Below, one piece after another: positions 50,078 to 59,199 of a stretch of DNA of 64,000 nucleotides. Each line of letters begins with the position of its first letter. Positions within the stretch are counted from its first letter, which is position 1. The translations under genes were made by a program, and so were the position numbers. The notes under the pieces are model-generated. The model was given only the letters and a program-made list of their open reading frames with translations, had not been told where the DNA came from and made no database searches. Source of the stretch: Frigoribacterium sp. PvP032 (lineage in GTDB: Bacteria; Actinomycetota; Actinomycetes; Actinomycetales; Microbacteriaceae); the NCBI RefSeq assembly GCF_017833035.1, contig NZ_JAFIBM010000001.1:310001-374000 (forward strand), written 5' to 3'.

Positions 50078-51778
50078 TCAGTCGGCGTCGATGACGACCG
50101 TCGTGATGACGGGCGTACGGCGGTGGCGACGGAAGAACCAGCGGCTCAGGCCGTCCTCGATGGCGCGCTCGGCGGCCTCGCCGTCGACGTGGCCGCGAGC
50201 GGTGGCCTGCTCGAGGGCCTTGGCCGCGACGTCCTCGGCCTGGTCCTCCCAGCCGACGGCCTCGACGAAGCCGCGCGGGATGAACTCGACGGGCTCGACC
50301 AGCTTCTGCGTCGCGAGGTCGAAGATGCCGAGCACCGTGATGTGGCCCTCCTCGGCGAGCGACAGCCTGTCCTTGAGGGCGTCCTCGGTGGCGACGCCGA
50401 TCGTGGCGCCGTCGACGAAGACGTAGGGAGCGGGGATGCGCCCGGCGATGCTGGCGCGGCCGCGGTCGAGGTCGACGACCACGCCGTCCTCGACGACGAG
50501 CACCCTGTCCTCGGCGACGCCGGTGGCGATGGCGAGGTCGGCGTTGGCCGTGAGGTGGCGCCACTCGCCGTGCACGGGCAGCACGTTCTTGGGCTTGACG
50601 ATGTTGTAGCAGTAGGTCAGCTCGCCGGCGCTGGCGTGGCCGGAGACGTGCACCTTCGCGTTGCCCTTGTGGACGACGGTCGCGCCCCAGCGGATCAGGC
50701 TGTTGATGACGCCGTAGATCGCGTTCTCGTTGCCGGGGATGAGCGAGCTCGCGAGGAGGATCGTGTCGCCCTCGCCGACCTTGATGATGTGCTCGCGGTT
50801 GGCCATGCGCGACAGGGCCGCCATCGGCTCGCCCTGCGAGCCGGTGCAGATCAGGACGATCTTGTTGTCCTGCATCTTGCTGAGCTGCTTGAGGTCGACG
50901 ACCAGGCCCTTGGGGATGTTCAGGTAGCCGAGGTCGGAGGCGATGCCCATGTTGCGGACCATCGAGCGGCCGACGAAGGCGACCTTGCGGCCGTGCTTGT
51001 GGGCGGTGTCGAGCACCTGCTGGATGCGGTGCACGTGGCTGGCGAAGCTCGAGACGACGATGCGCTTCGGCGCCTCGCGGAAGACGCGGTCGATCGCGGC
51101 GCCCAGGTCCTTCTCGGCGGTGGTGAAGCCGGGGACCTCGGCGTTGGTCGAGTCGGTCATGAACAGGTCGACGCCCTCGTCGCCAAGGCGGGCGAAGTGG
51201 TTGAGGTCGGTGATCCGCTTGTCCATCGGGAACTGGTCCATCTTGAAGTCGCCCGTGTGCAGCACGAGACCGGCGCTCGTGCGGAGCGCGACGGCGAGGC
51301 CGTCGGGGATGGAGTGGTTCACGGCCACGAACTCGAGGTCGAACGGGCCGGCCTGGTGGTGGTCGCCCGCGGCGACCTCGTGGGTGATCGGCGTGATCTT
51401 GTGCTCCTGCAGCTTCGCCGTGATGAAGGCGAGGGTGAGCTTCGAGCCGACCAGGGGGATGTCGGGGCGCTCCTTGAGGAGGTAGGGCACGCCTCCGATG
51501 TGGTCCTCGTGGCCGTGCGTCAGCACGATGGCCTCGACGTCCTTGAGGCGATCGCGCAGCGGCGTGAAGTCGGGCAGGATCACGTCGATGCCGGGCTGCG
51601 TCTCTTCGGGGAAGAGCACGCCGCAGTCGACGACGACGAGCTTGCCCTTGTGCTCGAAGAGGGTCATGTTGCGGCCGACGTCGCCGAGGCCGCCGAGCGG
51701 GGTGACGCGCAGCGCGCCGCGCTTCAGGGGCTGGGGCTTCTTGAGGTCGAGGGAGTGCTTGGTCGCTACGTTCGGCAT
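50078..51778 (-). CDS. rnj: Ribonuclease J
   Basis: 566 aa, metallo-beta-lactamase/beta-CASP 5'-3' exo- and endoribonuclease. Zinc ligands in LTHGHEDHIGG (His88, His90, Asp92, His93) and HTGDFKMD; beta-CASP motifs CTGSQGEPMAALSRMA and KVHVSGHAS. Start at ATG 51778; in-frame upstream codons lack homology. Usually linked to dapA, which is absent here. Preceded by a long gene-free region. Confidence 0.95.
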   Translation of the reverse strand: MPNVATKHSLDLKKPQPLKRGALRVTPLGGLGDVGRNMTLFEHKGKLVVVDCGVLFPEETQPGIDVILPDFTPLRDRLKDVEAIVLTHGHEDHIGGVPYLLKERPDIPLVGSKLTLAFITAKLQEHKITPITHEVAAGDHHQAGPFDLEFVAVNHSIPDGLAVALRTSAGLVLHTGDFKMDQFPMDKRITDLNHFARLGDEGVDLFMTDSTNAEVPGFTTAEKDLGAAIDRVFREAPKRIVVSSFASHVHRIQQVLDTAHKHGRKVAFVGRSMVRNMGIASDLGYLNIPKGLVVDLKQLSKMQDNKIVLICTGSQGEPMAALSRMANREHIIKVGEGDTILLASSLIPGNENAIYGVINSLIRWGATVVHKGNAKVHVSGHASAGELTYCYNIVKPKNVLPVHGEWRHLTANADLAIATGVAEDRVLVVEDGVVVDLDRGRASIAGRIPAPYVFVDGATIGVATEDALKDRLSLAEEGHITVLGIFDLATQKLVEPVEFIPRGFVEAVGWEDQAEDVAAKALEQATARGHVDGEAAERAIEDGLSRWFFRRHRRTPVITTVVIDAD

Positions 51779-52145
51779 GCTTGGCCGCTTTCTGTGGGGG
51801 AGTCGCGCGAGGTGTGCCCGCACGGAGGTGTCGGTGTTCTGCCGGCGTCGGCCCGCGCGGCGGGCTGCCCGGCCCGCTGTGGCGGGACCGGCGAAGGAGG
51901 CTCAGGTCTCGTGCGGCGGCTCGCTGTCGAGTGCCGTCGAGATCGACCACGTGGCGATCCGCCTCGCCGCCCGTGTGGGTTTCGGCGGAGGCGTCCGTTG
52001 CGTCCACTGGCGTGGTCGCGCCGACCACAGAGAGCGTGGCCTGACGAACTGTTGGACCGCAGTCTAGGCCACCCGGCCCTGCACCCGCCTCCTGCTCTCC
52101 CCCATCTCTCCTCCGCCGGCCCGCCCCGCGCCTCCCGCCCCTCTC
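51779..52145. other. Gene-free region upstream of rnj
   Basis: About 370 bp without a convincing reading frame. On the minus strand GCCTAGACTG (around 52067-52076) contains a TAGACT -10 candidate, which would give rnj a leader of nearly 300 nt. RNase J leaders can be autoregulatory targets. No hairpin of the fixed-length families here except family C at 52146. Confidence 0.4.
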
Positions 52146-52217
52146 CTCATTCAGGAAGATCCGTCCTGATCCGCGCACCGGGGGGACTCGCAGTCCTGAA
52201 TCGCGCACGACTCAGGA
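52146..52217. repeat. Family C two-hairpin element, copy 2 (72 bp)
   Basis: Reverse orientation relative to 21442..21513, same 72-bp length without gaps. 3' of the SDR gene. Confidence 0.9.
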
Positions 52218-52240
52218 CCCGAGCCCCCCGGCTTCCTGCA

Positions 52241-52951
52241 TCAGCCCTTCGCGAGCTGCGGGTACAGAGCCTCGAGCGGTGCCGACAGCGCGGCCCGCAC
52301 CTGACGCGAGGTCTCGTCCGCGAGCACCTCGTACTCGCCGGCCTCGAGAGCGTCGAGGACGTCGGAGACGAGGGCGGCGGGGTCGGTCTTCGCGTCGGTG
52401 ACGCCCGCGGCCATGGCGGTGTCGACGTACCCGACGTGCACGCCGACGACCTGCACGCCTGCGGGCTGCAGCTCGAGGCGCAGCGAGTTGGTCGCCGACC
52501 AGAGCGCGGCCTTCGTCGCCGAGTAGATGCCGGCGACGGCGTACCAGGAGAGGGCGGAGTGGATGTCGATGATCGCCGTGCCGCCCCCGTGGGCCGAGAG
52601 GAGGGGCGCGTAGGCCCGAGCGAGGAACAGCGGCCCGAGGAAGTTGGTCTCGACGTTCGCGCGGATCTCGTCGTCGGTGTGGCTGAGGATGCCCGGCGTG
52701 GGGGCGTTCGCCCCGGCGTTGTTCACCAGGACGGTCACGTCGGGCGCGGCCTCGACGACCGCGGCGATCGAGGAGGCGTCGGTCACGTCGAGCGTCAGGG
52801 GCACGACGCGCTCGTCGTCCCAGGTGCGCGGGGTGCGGGCCGTGGCGTAGACCTTGGCGGCGCCGCGGGCGAGGGCGGCCTCGACGAAGCGCGTGCCGAT
52901 GCCCCCGTTCGCTCCGGTGACGAGGACGACGGAGCCGGTGATGTCGGTCAT
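52241..52951 (-). CDS. Short-chain dehydrogenase/reductase
   Basis: 236 aa. TGANGGIG nucleotide-binding motif, NNAGAN, catalytic Ser in DIHSALSWY and YSATK with catalytic Tyr/Lys. GAAGGAA precedes the ATG. Divergent from a TetR gene with palindromic operator between, so it is probably induced by a compound the TetR protein senses. Confidence 0.88.
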   Translation of the reverse strand: MTDITGSVVLVTGANGGIGTRFVEAALARGAAKVYATARTPRTWDDERVVPLTLDVTDASSIAAVVEAAPDVTVLVNNAGANAPTPGILSHTDDEIRANVETNFLGPLFLARAYAPLLSAHGGGTAIIDIHSALSWYAVAGIYSATKAALWSATNSLRLELQPAGVQVVGVHVGYVDTAMAAGVTDAKTDPAALVSDVLDALEAGEYEVLADETSRQVRAALSAPLEALYPQLAKG

Positions 52952-53009
52952 GGGTGTTCCTTCCGAGGGTGGTGCGAGGATGAGGCGACCCGAGACCGGG
53001 TCGTCGTAG

Positions 53010-53039
53010 CTGACTCATGTCATAATTGAGTTTAGTCAG
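53010..53039. promoter_or_regulatory. Palindromic operator of the SDR/TetR pair
   Basis: CTGACT...AGTCAG outer arms 30 bp end to end, with inner ACTCA-N9-TGAGT, in an AT-rich stretch unlike its surroundings. Located between the two divergent starts and overlapping a TTGAGT -35 candidate for the tetR gene. Confidence 0.65.
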
Positions 53040-53075
53040 TTTCTATTCCGACCAGCGTGCATCCGAGGAGAACCC

Positions 53076-53678
53076 ATGTCGTCGTCCGCCCCGTCGCTCG
53101 GCCGGCGCGAGCGCAACAAACAGGAGAAGCTCGAGCGCATCACGCGCGCCGCGTCCGACCTGTTCTCCCGGCACGGGGTCGACGAGGTGACGACGCAGCA
53201 GATCGCCGAGGCGGCCGACGTGGGCGCCGGCACGCTGTTCCTCTACGCCCGCACGAAGGGCGAGCTGCTGCTGCTGGCGCAGAACGCGGCGTACGCGCGC
53301 GCCCTCGACGACGGGATCCGCGCCTCCTCGGCCGCCTCGACGGCGCTCGACGCGGTCGTCGCCGTCCTCGAGCCGATCGTGCACTGCAACCGGGCCCAGG
53401 TCGAGAACGGCCGCACCTACCTCCGCGAGATGGTGTTCGGCGACGCGACGGAGCCGCACCACGCCGAGGCGCTCACGATCGTGGCCCGCACCGAGGAGGC
53501 GGTGGCCGGGATCGTCGAGCGCCTCACCTCGGCGACGCCCTCCGACGCGGCCGCGCTCGCGCACGCGGTGTCGGCGGTCATGATGCTCGCGATGTCGTCG
53601 GCGGTCGACGAGTCCGTCCCCGACGCGGAGATCGTCGCCGACGTGCGCCGTCAGCTCGCGGTGATCCTGCCGCGCTGA
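53076..53678 (+). CDS. TetR family regulator
   Basis: 200 aa. HTH at about 34-53 (VDEVTTQQIAEAADVGAGTLFLYARTKGELL). GAGGAGAACCC precedes the ATG. Likely represses itself and the divergent SDR. Confidence 0.92.
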   Translation: MSSSAPSLGRRERNKQEKLERITRAASDLFSRHGVDEVTTQQIAEAADVGAGTLFLYARTKGELLLLAQNAAYARALDDGIRASSAASTALDAVVAVLEPIVHCNRAQVENGRTYLREMVFGDATEPHHAEALTIVARTEEAVAGIVERLTSATPSDAAALAHAVSAVMMLAMSSAVDESVPDAEIVADVRRQLAVILPR

Positions 53679-53714
53679 CCGCTCGCTCACGTCCAGCCCG
53701 CGGGAGGTGGGCGC

Positions 53715-53770
53715 CGAGTGGTCAGTTGCGGTCGCTCACGGCATCGGCGACGACCGGAACCGACCAGTCG
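53715..53770. repeat. Family E palindromic element, copy 3 (56 bp, diverged)
   Basis: CGAGTGGTCAG start and CGACCAGTCG end, inner GCGGTCG/CGACCGG pairing; centre differs from the other two copies. 3' of the tetR gene. Confidence 0.65.
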
Positions 53771-53896
53771 GCGCACGGACGCGGCGCAGACGCGCGCGGG
53801 AGGCGCACGCCCGCCGACCCTGGGCGCCAGCCCCGCTCCCGCCGAGGCCCGAGGTATATCGTTCGGGCATCGCTCGACCCTCGACAGGAGATCATC

Positions 53897-54430
53897 ATGG
53901 GCACCTCGCGCACACCCGGCACCTTCGGCATGGACCTCGACGGGATGTGGCAGGCCATGGACCAGCTCCGCTCCACCTTCGACCGTCGTGACGGCGCCCG
54001 TGCGCCGCGCGGCGAGGTCCGCGCGGCGATCCTCGCCCTGCTCGGTGAGCGGCCGATGCACGGCTACCAGATCATCCACGAGATCGACGAGCGCAGCGGC
54101 GGCGACTGGAAGCCGAGCGCCGGCTCCGTCTACCCGACCCTGCAGCTGCTCGCCGACGAGGGCCTGATCGTCGCCGAGGAGACCGACGGCCGCAAGGTCT
54201 GGTCGCTCACCGACTCGGGCCGCGCCGCCGCCGGCGTCGATCCCTCCGACCCGTGGGCCGCCCCGCGCTCCTCCGGCGACCGTCGCACCGCCCTGCCCAA
54301 GGTCGGTGTCGAGCTCGCCCGCGCGACCGCCCAGATCGGCCGCACCGGCACCTCCGCGCAGGTCGACGAGGCGGTGGCGGTCCTCGACGAGGCACGTCGG
54401 CGCATCTACTCGATCCTCGCTCGAGACTGA
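53897..54430 (+). CDS. PadR family regulator
   Basis: 177 aa. Winged helix with RAAILALLGERPMHGYQIIHEIDERSGGDWKPSAGSVYPTLQLLADEGLI typical of PadR, C-terminal helix for dimerisation. AGGAG precedes the ATG. The upstream GGTATATCG resembles half of a PadR-type operator. Followed after 5 bp by the ABC1 kinase gene, so probably autoregulates this operon. Confidence 0.92.
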   Translation: MGTSRTPGTFGMDLDGMWQAMDQLRSTFDRRDGARAPRGEVRAAILALLGERPMHGYQIIHEIDERSGGDWKPSAGSVYPTLQLLADEGLIVAEETDGRKVWSLTDSGRAAAGVDPSDPWAAPRSSGDRRTALPKVGVELARATAQIGRTGTSAQVDEAVAVLDEARRRIYSILARD

Positions 54431-54435
54431 CGCGG

Positions 54436-56184
54436 GTGGCGTCGCCCCGTCCCGACGAGGCCAGCTCCGCGGCAGGAGACCGCGGCCCCGCGGACCGCGA
54501 CCCCGCGGTTCGTGACCGGGCCGGTCGCGCCCGCTACCGCCGCATCCTGCGGTTCGCGTCCCGCCACCTCGCGGTGACGTGGTGGTTCGAGCTCGTGCTG
54601 CCCCGGTTCGGCCTGCGCTGGGTCGCCGAGCGCACGCGTGCCCGGCGGATGCAGCGCTTCGCCCGTGGCTTCCACGGGCTCGCGCTCGACCTCGGCGGCC
54701 TGATGATCAAGGTCGGACAGTACCTGTCGTCGCGCCTCGACGTGCTCCCGCCCGAGATCACGAAGGAGCTGGAGGGGCTGCAGGACGAGGTCACGCCCGT
54801 GCCCTTCCCCGAGATCCGGGCGCTCGCCGAGGCCGAGCTGGGCATGCCCCTCGACCGGGTGTTCGCCTCCGTGTCCCCCGAGCCGATCGCGGCCGCCTCC
54901 CTCGGCCAGGCGCACCGAGCCGTGCTCGGTCCGGTCGACTCGGCCGACACCGGTCTCCGCGACGTGGTGCTCAAGGTGCAGCGCCCCGGCATCGACCGCA
55001 TCGTCGACGTTGACCTCGCCGCGCTCCGCAAGGTGGGCGGCTGGCTGAGCCACGTCCGGCTCGTCTACGACCGCGTCGACGCGCCCGCGCTGGTCGAGGA
55101 GTTCGCCCGCACCAGCCTGGAGGAGATCGACTACCTGCACGAGGCCGCCAACTCGGCCCGCTTCGCCGCGGACTTCGCCGACGACGACCGGGTCGGCGTC
55201 CCCGACGTCGTCTGGGAGCGCTCCACCCGCCGCGTGCTCGTGCTCGAGGACGTCTCCGCGATCAAGATCACCGACGCCGAGGGCCTGCGCGCCGCCGGCA
55301 TCGACCCGGCCGAGGTCGCCCCCGTCTTCGCCGCGGTGATGTTCGACCAGCTCTTCGGCAACGGCTTCTTCCACGCCGACCCGCACCCCGGCAACATCTT
55401 CGTCACGCCCGTGGAGGCAGCCGAGGGCGAGCGCCCCTGGCGCCTCACCTTCATCGACTTCGGGATGATGGGGGAGGTGCCCACCGGTACCCGGAACGGC
55501 CTCCGTCAGCTGCTCATCGCGGCCGCGTCGCGCGACGGCAGCGGCATGGTGAACGCCATGCGCGACCTCGGGGTGCTGCTGCCCACCGCCGACACCGTCG
55601 GCCTCGAGCGGGCCGTGACCGCGACCTTCGCCCGCTTCGGCGGCATGGGCTTCGCGGAGCTGCGCGAGGTCGACCCCCGCGAGTACCGCGAGTTCGCCGG
55701 GCAGTTCGGCGACCTGATCCGGTCGTTGCCGTTCCAGCTGCCCGAGGACTTCCTGCTCGTCCTGCGGGCGGTGACCCTCACCTCCGGCGTGGCCAGCGCC
55801 CTCGACCCCGTCTTCAACCTCTGGGACTCGGTCGAGCCCTACGCCGCCCGGCTCGTCCGCGACGAGCGCGGCAACGCCGTGCAGGACGTCGCACGCCGCG
55901 CGGCCGACGCGGTCGGCGTCGCCGCCCGCCTGCCCGGCCGGCTCGACCACCTCGTCGGCCGCCTCGAGGACGGCACGCTCGAGGTCGGCAGCCCCCGCAT
56001 CGAGCGGCAGCTCGGCCGGATCGAGCGCACCGCCCGGCGCGTGCTGGCCGCCGTCCTGTTCGGCGGGCTGCTCATCGCGGGTGCCGTGCTGCGCTCCGAC
56101 GGCGACGTGCTCGGCACGGTGCTGATGGCCGCCTCCGCGGTGCCGCTGCTGTACGCCCTGCTGGCAGGGCGGCTCCCCGGGTAG
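54436..56184 (+). CDS. ABC1/UbiB-family atypical protein kinase
   Basis: 582 aa. ABC1 signature GGLMIKVGQYLSSRLDVLPPEI (KxGQ motif), LKVQRPGI (VAVK-like Lys), GFFHADPHPGNIF (catalytic) and FIDFGMMGE (DFG). Two C-terminal helices (LAAVLFGGLLIAGAVL, LMAASAVPLLYALLAG) anchor it. GTG start assigned at 54436, the first in-frame start after the PadR stop; no strong Shine-Dalgarno. In an operon with padR. Role in quinone or lipid homeostasis inferred. Confidence 0.85.
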   Translation: MASPRPDEASSAAGDRGPADRDPAVRDRAGRARYRRILRFASRHLAVTWWFELVLPRFGLRWVAERTRARRMQRFARGFHGLALDLGGLMIKVGQYLSSRLDVLPPEITKELEGLQDEVTPVPFPEIRALAEAELGMPLDRVFASVSPEPIAAASLGQAHRAVLGPVDSADTGLRDVVLKVQRPGIDRIVDVDLAALRKVGGWLSHVRLVYDRVDAPALVEEFARTSLEEIDYLHEAANSARFAADFADDDRVGVPDVVWERSTRRVLVLEDVSAIKITDAEGLRAAGIDPAEVAPVFAAVMFDQLFGNGFFHADPHPGNIFVTPVEAAEGERPWRLTFIDFGMMGEVPTGTRNGLRQLLIAAASRDGSGMVNAMRDLGVLLPTADTVGLERAVTATFARFGGMGFAELREVDPREYREFAGQFGDLIRSLPFQLPEDFLLVLRAVTLTSGVASALDPVFNLWDSVEPYAARLVRDERGNAVQDVARRAADAVGVAARLPGRLDHLVGRLEDGTLEVGSPRIERQLGRIERTARRVLAAVLFGGLLIAGAVLRSDGDVLGTVLMAASAVPLLYALLAGRLPG

Positions 56185-56245
56185 GAGGCGGCGCCTCCTT
56201 CGCTGCCCGCCCCCGCCCCGCGTACGGCTGGCGGGCATGTCCGCC

Positions 56246-56923
56246 TCAGGCGGTCGCGGTCTCGTGCAGCACCTTGCGGGCCACGACGTTGCCGAGCAGC
56301 TGCGCTACCTGCACCAGCACGATGATCAGCACGATCACCGTCACCATGACGAACGTGTCGAAGCGCTGGTAGCCGTAGGTGATGGCGAGGTTGCCGAGCC
56401 CGCCGCCGCCGACGAGGCCGGCGACCGCCGTCGCGTCGACCAGGGCGACGAAGATGTAGGTGAGGCCGAGCACGAGGGGGCCGAGCGCTTCCGGCACGAC
56501 GATGGTGACGAGCACCCGCAGGGGCGACGCTCCCATGGCGGCGCCCGCCTCCACCGATCCGCGGTCGACCGCGACGAGGTTGGTCTCGGCGATGCGCGCG
56601 ATCGAGAAGGTCGCGACGATCGTCAGCGCGAAGATGGCGGCGCCCGTGCCGATGCTCGTGCCGATCACGACGCGGGTGAGCGGCGAGATGGCGACGATCA
56701 GGATGATGAACGGGATCGGCCTGATCACGTTGATGACCGCGTTGAGGGTGGTGAAGACCGCCGCGTTCTGCAGCAGGTTGCCGCGCCTCGTCGAGTAGAG
56801 CACCAGCCCCAGCACGACGCCCAGCACGGTCGCCAGCACGAACGACACCGTCACCATCTGCAGGGTCTGGAGCAGCGCGGTCCAGATCTTCGGCCAGAGC
56901 ACGGCCGGCTCGATGTCACGCAC
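56246..56923 (-). CDS. metI: MetI-type ABC transporter permease
   Basis: 225 aa, five to six helices with the EAA-like loop VEAGAAMGASPLRVLVTIVVPEALGPLVLGLTY. Overlaps the metN end by 8 bp and is the last gene of metQ-metN-metI. Imports methionine or another sulfur/amino-acid ligand with its partners. Confidence 0.92.
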   Translation of the reverse strand: MRDIEPAVLWPKIWTALLQTLQMVTVSFVLATVLGVVLGLVLYSTRRGNLLQNAAVFTTLNAVINVIRPIPFIILIVAISPLTRVVIGTSIGTGAAIFALTIVATFSIARIAETNLVAVDRGSVEAGAAMGASPLRVLVTIVVPEALGPLVLGLTYIFVALVDATAVAGLVGGGGLGNLAITYGYQRFDTFVMVTVIVLIIVLVQVAQLLGNVVARKVLHETATA

Positions 56924-57953
56924 CGGCGACCACCTCCGTCACGCTCGTGGTGCGGCGGAGGTCGACGACGGCCGCGTCGATCGCGGCGTCGTCGCCGAGC
57001 AGCTCGACCGTGAGGTCGCCGAACAGCCGCGACTGCAGCTCGCTGACGCCGCCGTAGACGACGTTGAAGTCGACGCCGTGGGTGCGTGCGACGCGGGAGA
57101 GGAACGGGTCGTTCGACTCGCGGTCCTCCACGTGGAGGCGCACGATGCGTCCCGTGTGCACCCTGCGGATGCGCTCGAGGACGCCGGGCGTCGCCTCGTG
57201 GTGCAGCACGGACGACACGAACCGCCGCGACGTGGGGTGCTGCGGGTCGGCGAAGAGGTCGTAGACCGAGCCGGTCTCGACGACCTCGCCGCCCTGCATC
57301 ACGGCGACGCTGTCGGCGAGCTCGCGGATCACGTCCATCTCGTGGGTGACCAGCAAGATCGAGAGGCCTTGCTCGTCGTTGACGCGGCGCAGCAGGTCGA
57401 GCACCTCGCCGGTGGTCTGCGGGTCGAGGGCGCTCGTCGCCTCGTCCGAGATGAGCACGTCGGGGCGGTTCGCCAGCGCGCGGGCGATGCCGACGCGCTG
57501 CTTCTGGCCGCCCGACAGCTTCGCCGGGTACTCGAGCGCCTTGTCGCTCAGCCCGACGAAGTCGAGCAGCTCCTCGACCCGGTCGACGGTCTCGTCGCGG
57601 GAGAGGCCGGAGAGGCGCAGCGGGTAGGCGACGTTGCCGTAGACGGTGCGCGACGAGAGCAGGTTGAACTGCTGGAAGATCATGCCGATCCGCCGGCGGG
57701 CCGCGTACAGCTCCCCGCCGCGGAGGGCGGAGACCTCGCGCCCATCGACGACGACCCGGCCGCTCGTCGGCCGCTCGAGGGCGTTCACGGTGCGCAGCAG
57801 CGTCGACTTGCCTGCTCCGGACCAGCCGACGATGCCGAAGACCTCGCCGCGCGCCACCTCCAGGCTGACGTCGCGGAGGGCGTCGAACCGGCGCCCCTGC
57901 ACCGTGTACGACTTCGAGACGTGCTCGAACGAGACGACCGGGTCCGCGCTCAC
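56916..57953 (-). CDS. metN: MetN-type ABC transporter ATPase
   Basis: 345 aa. Walker A GWSGAGKST, Q-loop FQQFNLLSSRTV, signature LSGGQKQRVGIARAL, Walker B VLISDEATSALD, H-loop THEMD and a C-terminal NIL regulatory domain (about 265-345). GTG overlaps the metQ stop (GTGA). Energises methionine-type import. Confidence 0.95.
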   Translation of the reverse strand: MSADPVVSFEHVSKSYTVQGRRFDALRDVSLEVARGEVFGIVGWSGAGKSTLLRTVNALERPTSGRVVVDGREVSALRGGELYAARRRIGMIFQQFNLLSSRTVYGNVAYPLRLSGLSRDETVDRVEELLDFVGLSDKALEYPAKLSGGQKQRVGIARALANRPDVLISDEATSALDPQTTGEVLDLLRRVNDEQGLSILLVTHEMDVIRELADSVAVMQGGEVVETGSVYDLFADPQHPTSRRFVSSVLHHEATPGVLERIRRVHTGRIVRLHVEDRESNDPFLSRVARTHGVDFNVVYGGVSELQSRLFGDLTVELLGDDAAIDAAVVDLRRTTSVTEVVAGA

Positions 57954-59002
57954 GAGGTCAGCTCGCGGGCGGCGGTCTCGAGGTCGGCGAGGGTGCTGCG
58001 CAGGTCGGCCGCAGAGACGTCGACGAGCACCGTGTTGCCGAACGACTCCTTCTCCAGGGCCTCGGCGACGCGCGGGTCGGCGTAGGCGTCGGCCAGCTTC
58101 GTCCAGGCCTCGTCGTCGGCGTTGTCGGCCCGTGTGACCACGGCGTTGACGTACGGCCGCGACTCGTCGCTGAGCGAGTCGTCGAGGTAGAGCGCGTCCT
58201 CGGCGTCGATCTGCTGCGAGGGGTCGAAGTACGAGGTGCCGACCACGACCGCGTCGAGGCTCGGGTCGTCGAACTGGGTGGGGATCGTCGTCGCGCCGAT
58301 CGGCACGAACTCGAGGCCGAGGTCGTTCGAGGTGACGTCGTCGACGGTCGGGTAGACGCCGACGTCCGGGCCGAGCTCGATCAGCCCCGCCGCCTGCAGG
58401 ATGAACAGTGCTCGCGCGCCGTTCGAGGCGTCGTCGGGGATCGCGATCCGCGCGCCCTGGCCGAGGTCGGCGAGGTCGTCGATCGTCGCGGAGAAGATCC
58501 CCCACTGGGTGATCGTCGTCGAGAACACCGGCGTCAGGTCGGTGTCGTTCGCGACGTTGTAGGCGCTGAGGAACGCCGTGTGCTGGAACGCGTTCGCGTC
58601 GACCTCGCCGGCCACGAGGGCCGAGTTCGGCAGGGTCCAGTCGTCGAAGTTGACCCAGGTGACGTCGAGGCCGTCCTCGGCGGCGACCGTCTTCACGGCG
58701 TCCTGCAGGTCGCTCTCGCCGCTGCCGGCGATCTTCACGCTGATGCGGTCGGCGCCGCCTCCCGCGCCTCCTCCGGTGGCGGCCTGGGCGCCGTCACCGG
58801 CCCCTGCGGTCGCCGACCCGGCCCAGAATCCACCGCCGACGAGGGCTGCGGCGACGACCACGCCGAGCCCGGCCAGGAGGCCGCGTCGGCGCTTGCGGCG
58901 GGAGTCGTCGAGGGAGGCGCGGAGCCCGGCCGGCGCACCGGTGGGCGGGTCGGCCGGCGGGCCTGCGGCGGGGCTGGGCTGCGGTGCGTCGTGATCGGAC
59001 AT
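57950..59002 (-). CDS. metQ: MetQ-type substrate-binding protein, membrane-anchored
   Basis: 350 aa. NLPA/MetQ family features (KIAGSGESDLQDAVKTVAAEDGLDVTWVNFDDWTLPNSALVAGEVDANAFQH; FGNTVLVDVSAADLRSTL). The usual lipobox Cys is absent: a 40-residue cytoplasmic N-terminus with RRKRRRG precedes a transmembrane helix (GLLAGLGVVVAAALVGGGFWAG), so it is anchored as a single-pass protein. GAGGAG precedes the ATG. First gene of the operon, divergent from a DszC/SfnC-like monooxygenase. Confidence 0.88.
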   Translation of the reverse strand: MSDHDAPQPSPAAGPPADPPTGAPAGLRASLDDSRRKRRRGLLAGLGVVVAAALVGGGFWAGSATAGAGDGAQAATGGGAGGGADRISVKIAGSGESDLQDAVKTVAAEDGLDVTWVNFDDWTLPNSALVAGEVDANAFQHTAFLSAYNVANDTDLTPVFSTTITQWGIFSATIDDLADLGQGARIAIPDDASNGARALFILQAAGLIELGPDVGVYPTVDDVTSNDLGLEFVPIGATTIPTQFDDPSLDAVVVGTSYFDPSQQIDAEDALYLDDSLSDESRPYVNAVVTRADNADDEAWTKLADAYADPRVAEALEKESFGNTVLVDVSAADLRSTLADLETAARELTS

Positions 59003-59130
59003 GGTTGCTCCTCGGGGCTGTGGGCGATGTGCTGTGGACGGTGCTGCGGGTCGTGCTGTGGCCGGTGCCGGGGTGATGGCTGCCGACCCTGCCACGGCCC
59101 CGGAGCCCTCCGCGAGGACTCTTGCGACAT

Positions 59131-59160
59131 GTGTCGTGACGTGTCGTCATGTGTCGTCGG
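59131..59160. promoter_or_regulatory. Three phased 10-bp direct repeats between metQ and monooxygenase
   Basis: GTGTCGTGAC, GTGTCGTCAT and GTGTCGTCGG in immediate succession, one per DNA turn, in the divergent gap 59003-59199; CGACAT precedes and ATGACACA follows in inverted sense. Probable activator or repressor site for sulfur control. Regulator unknown. Confidence 0.55.
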
Positions 59161-59199
59161 CCCTGTCGCAGGAGGCGCGGGCATGACACAAAGGAGCGC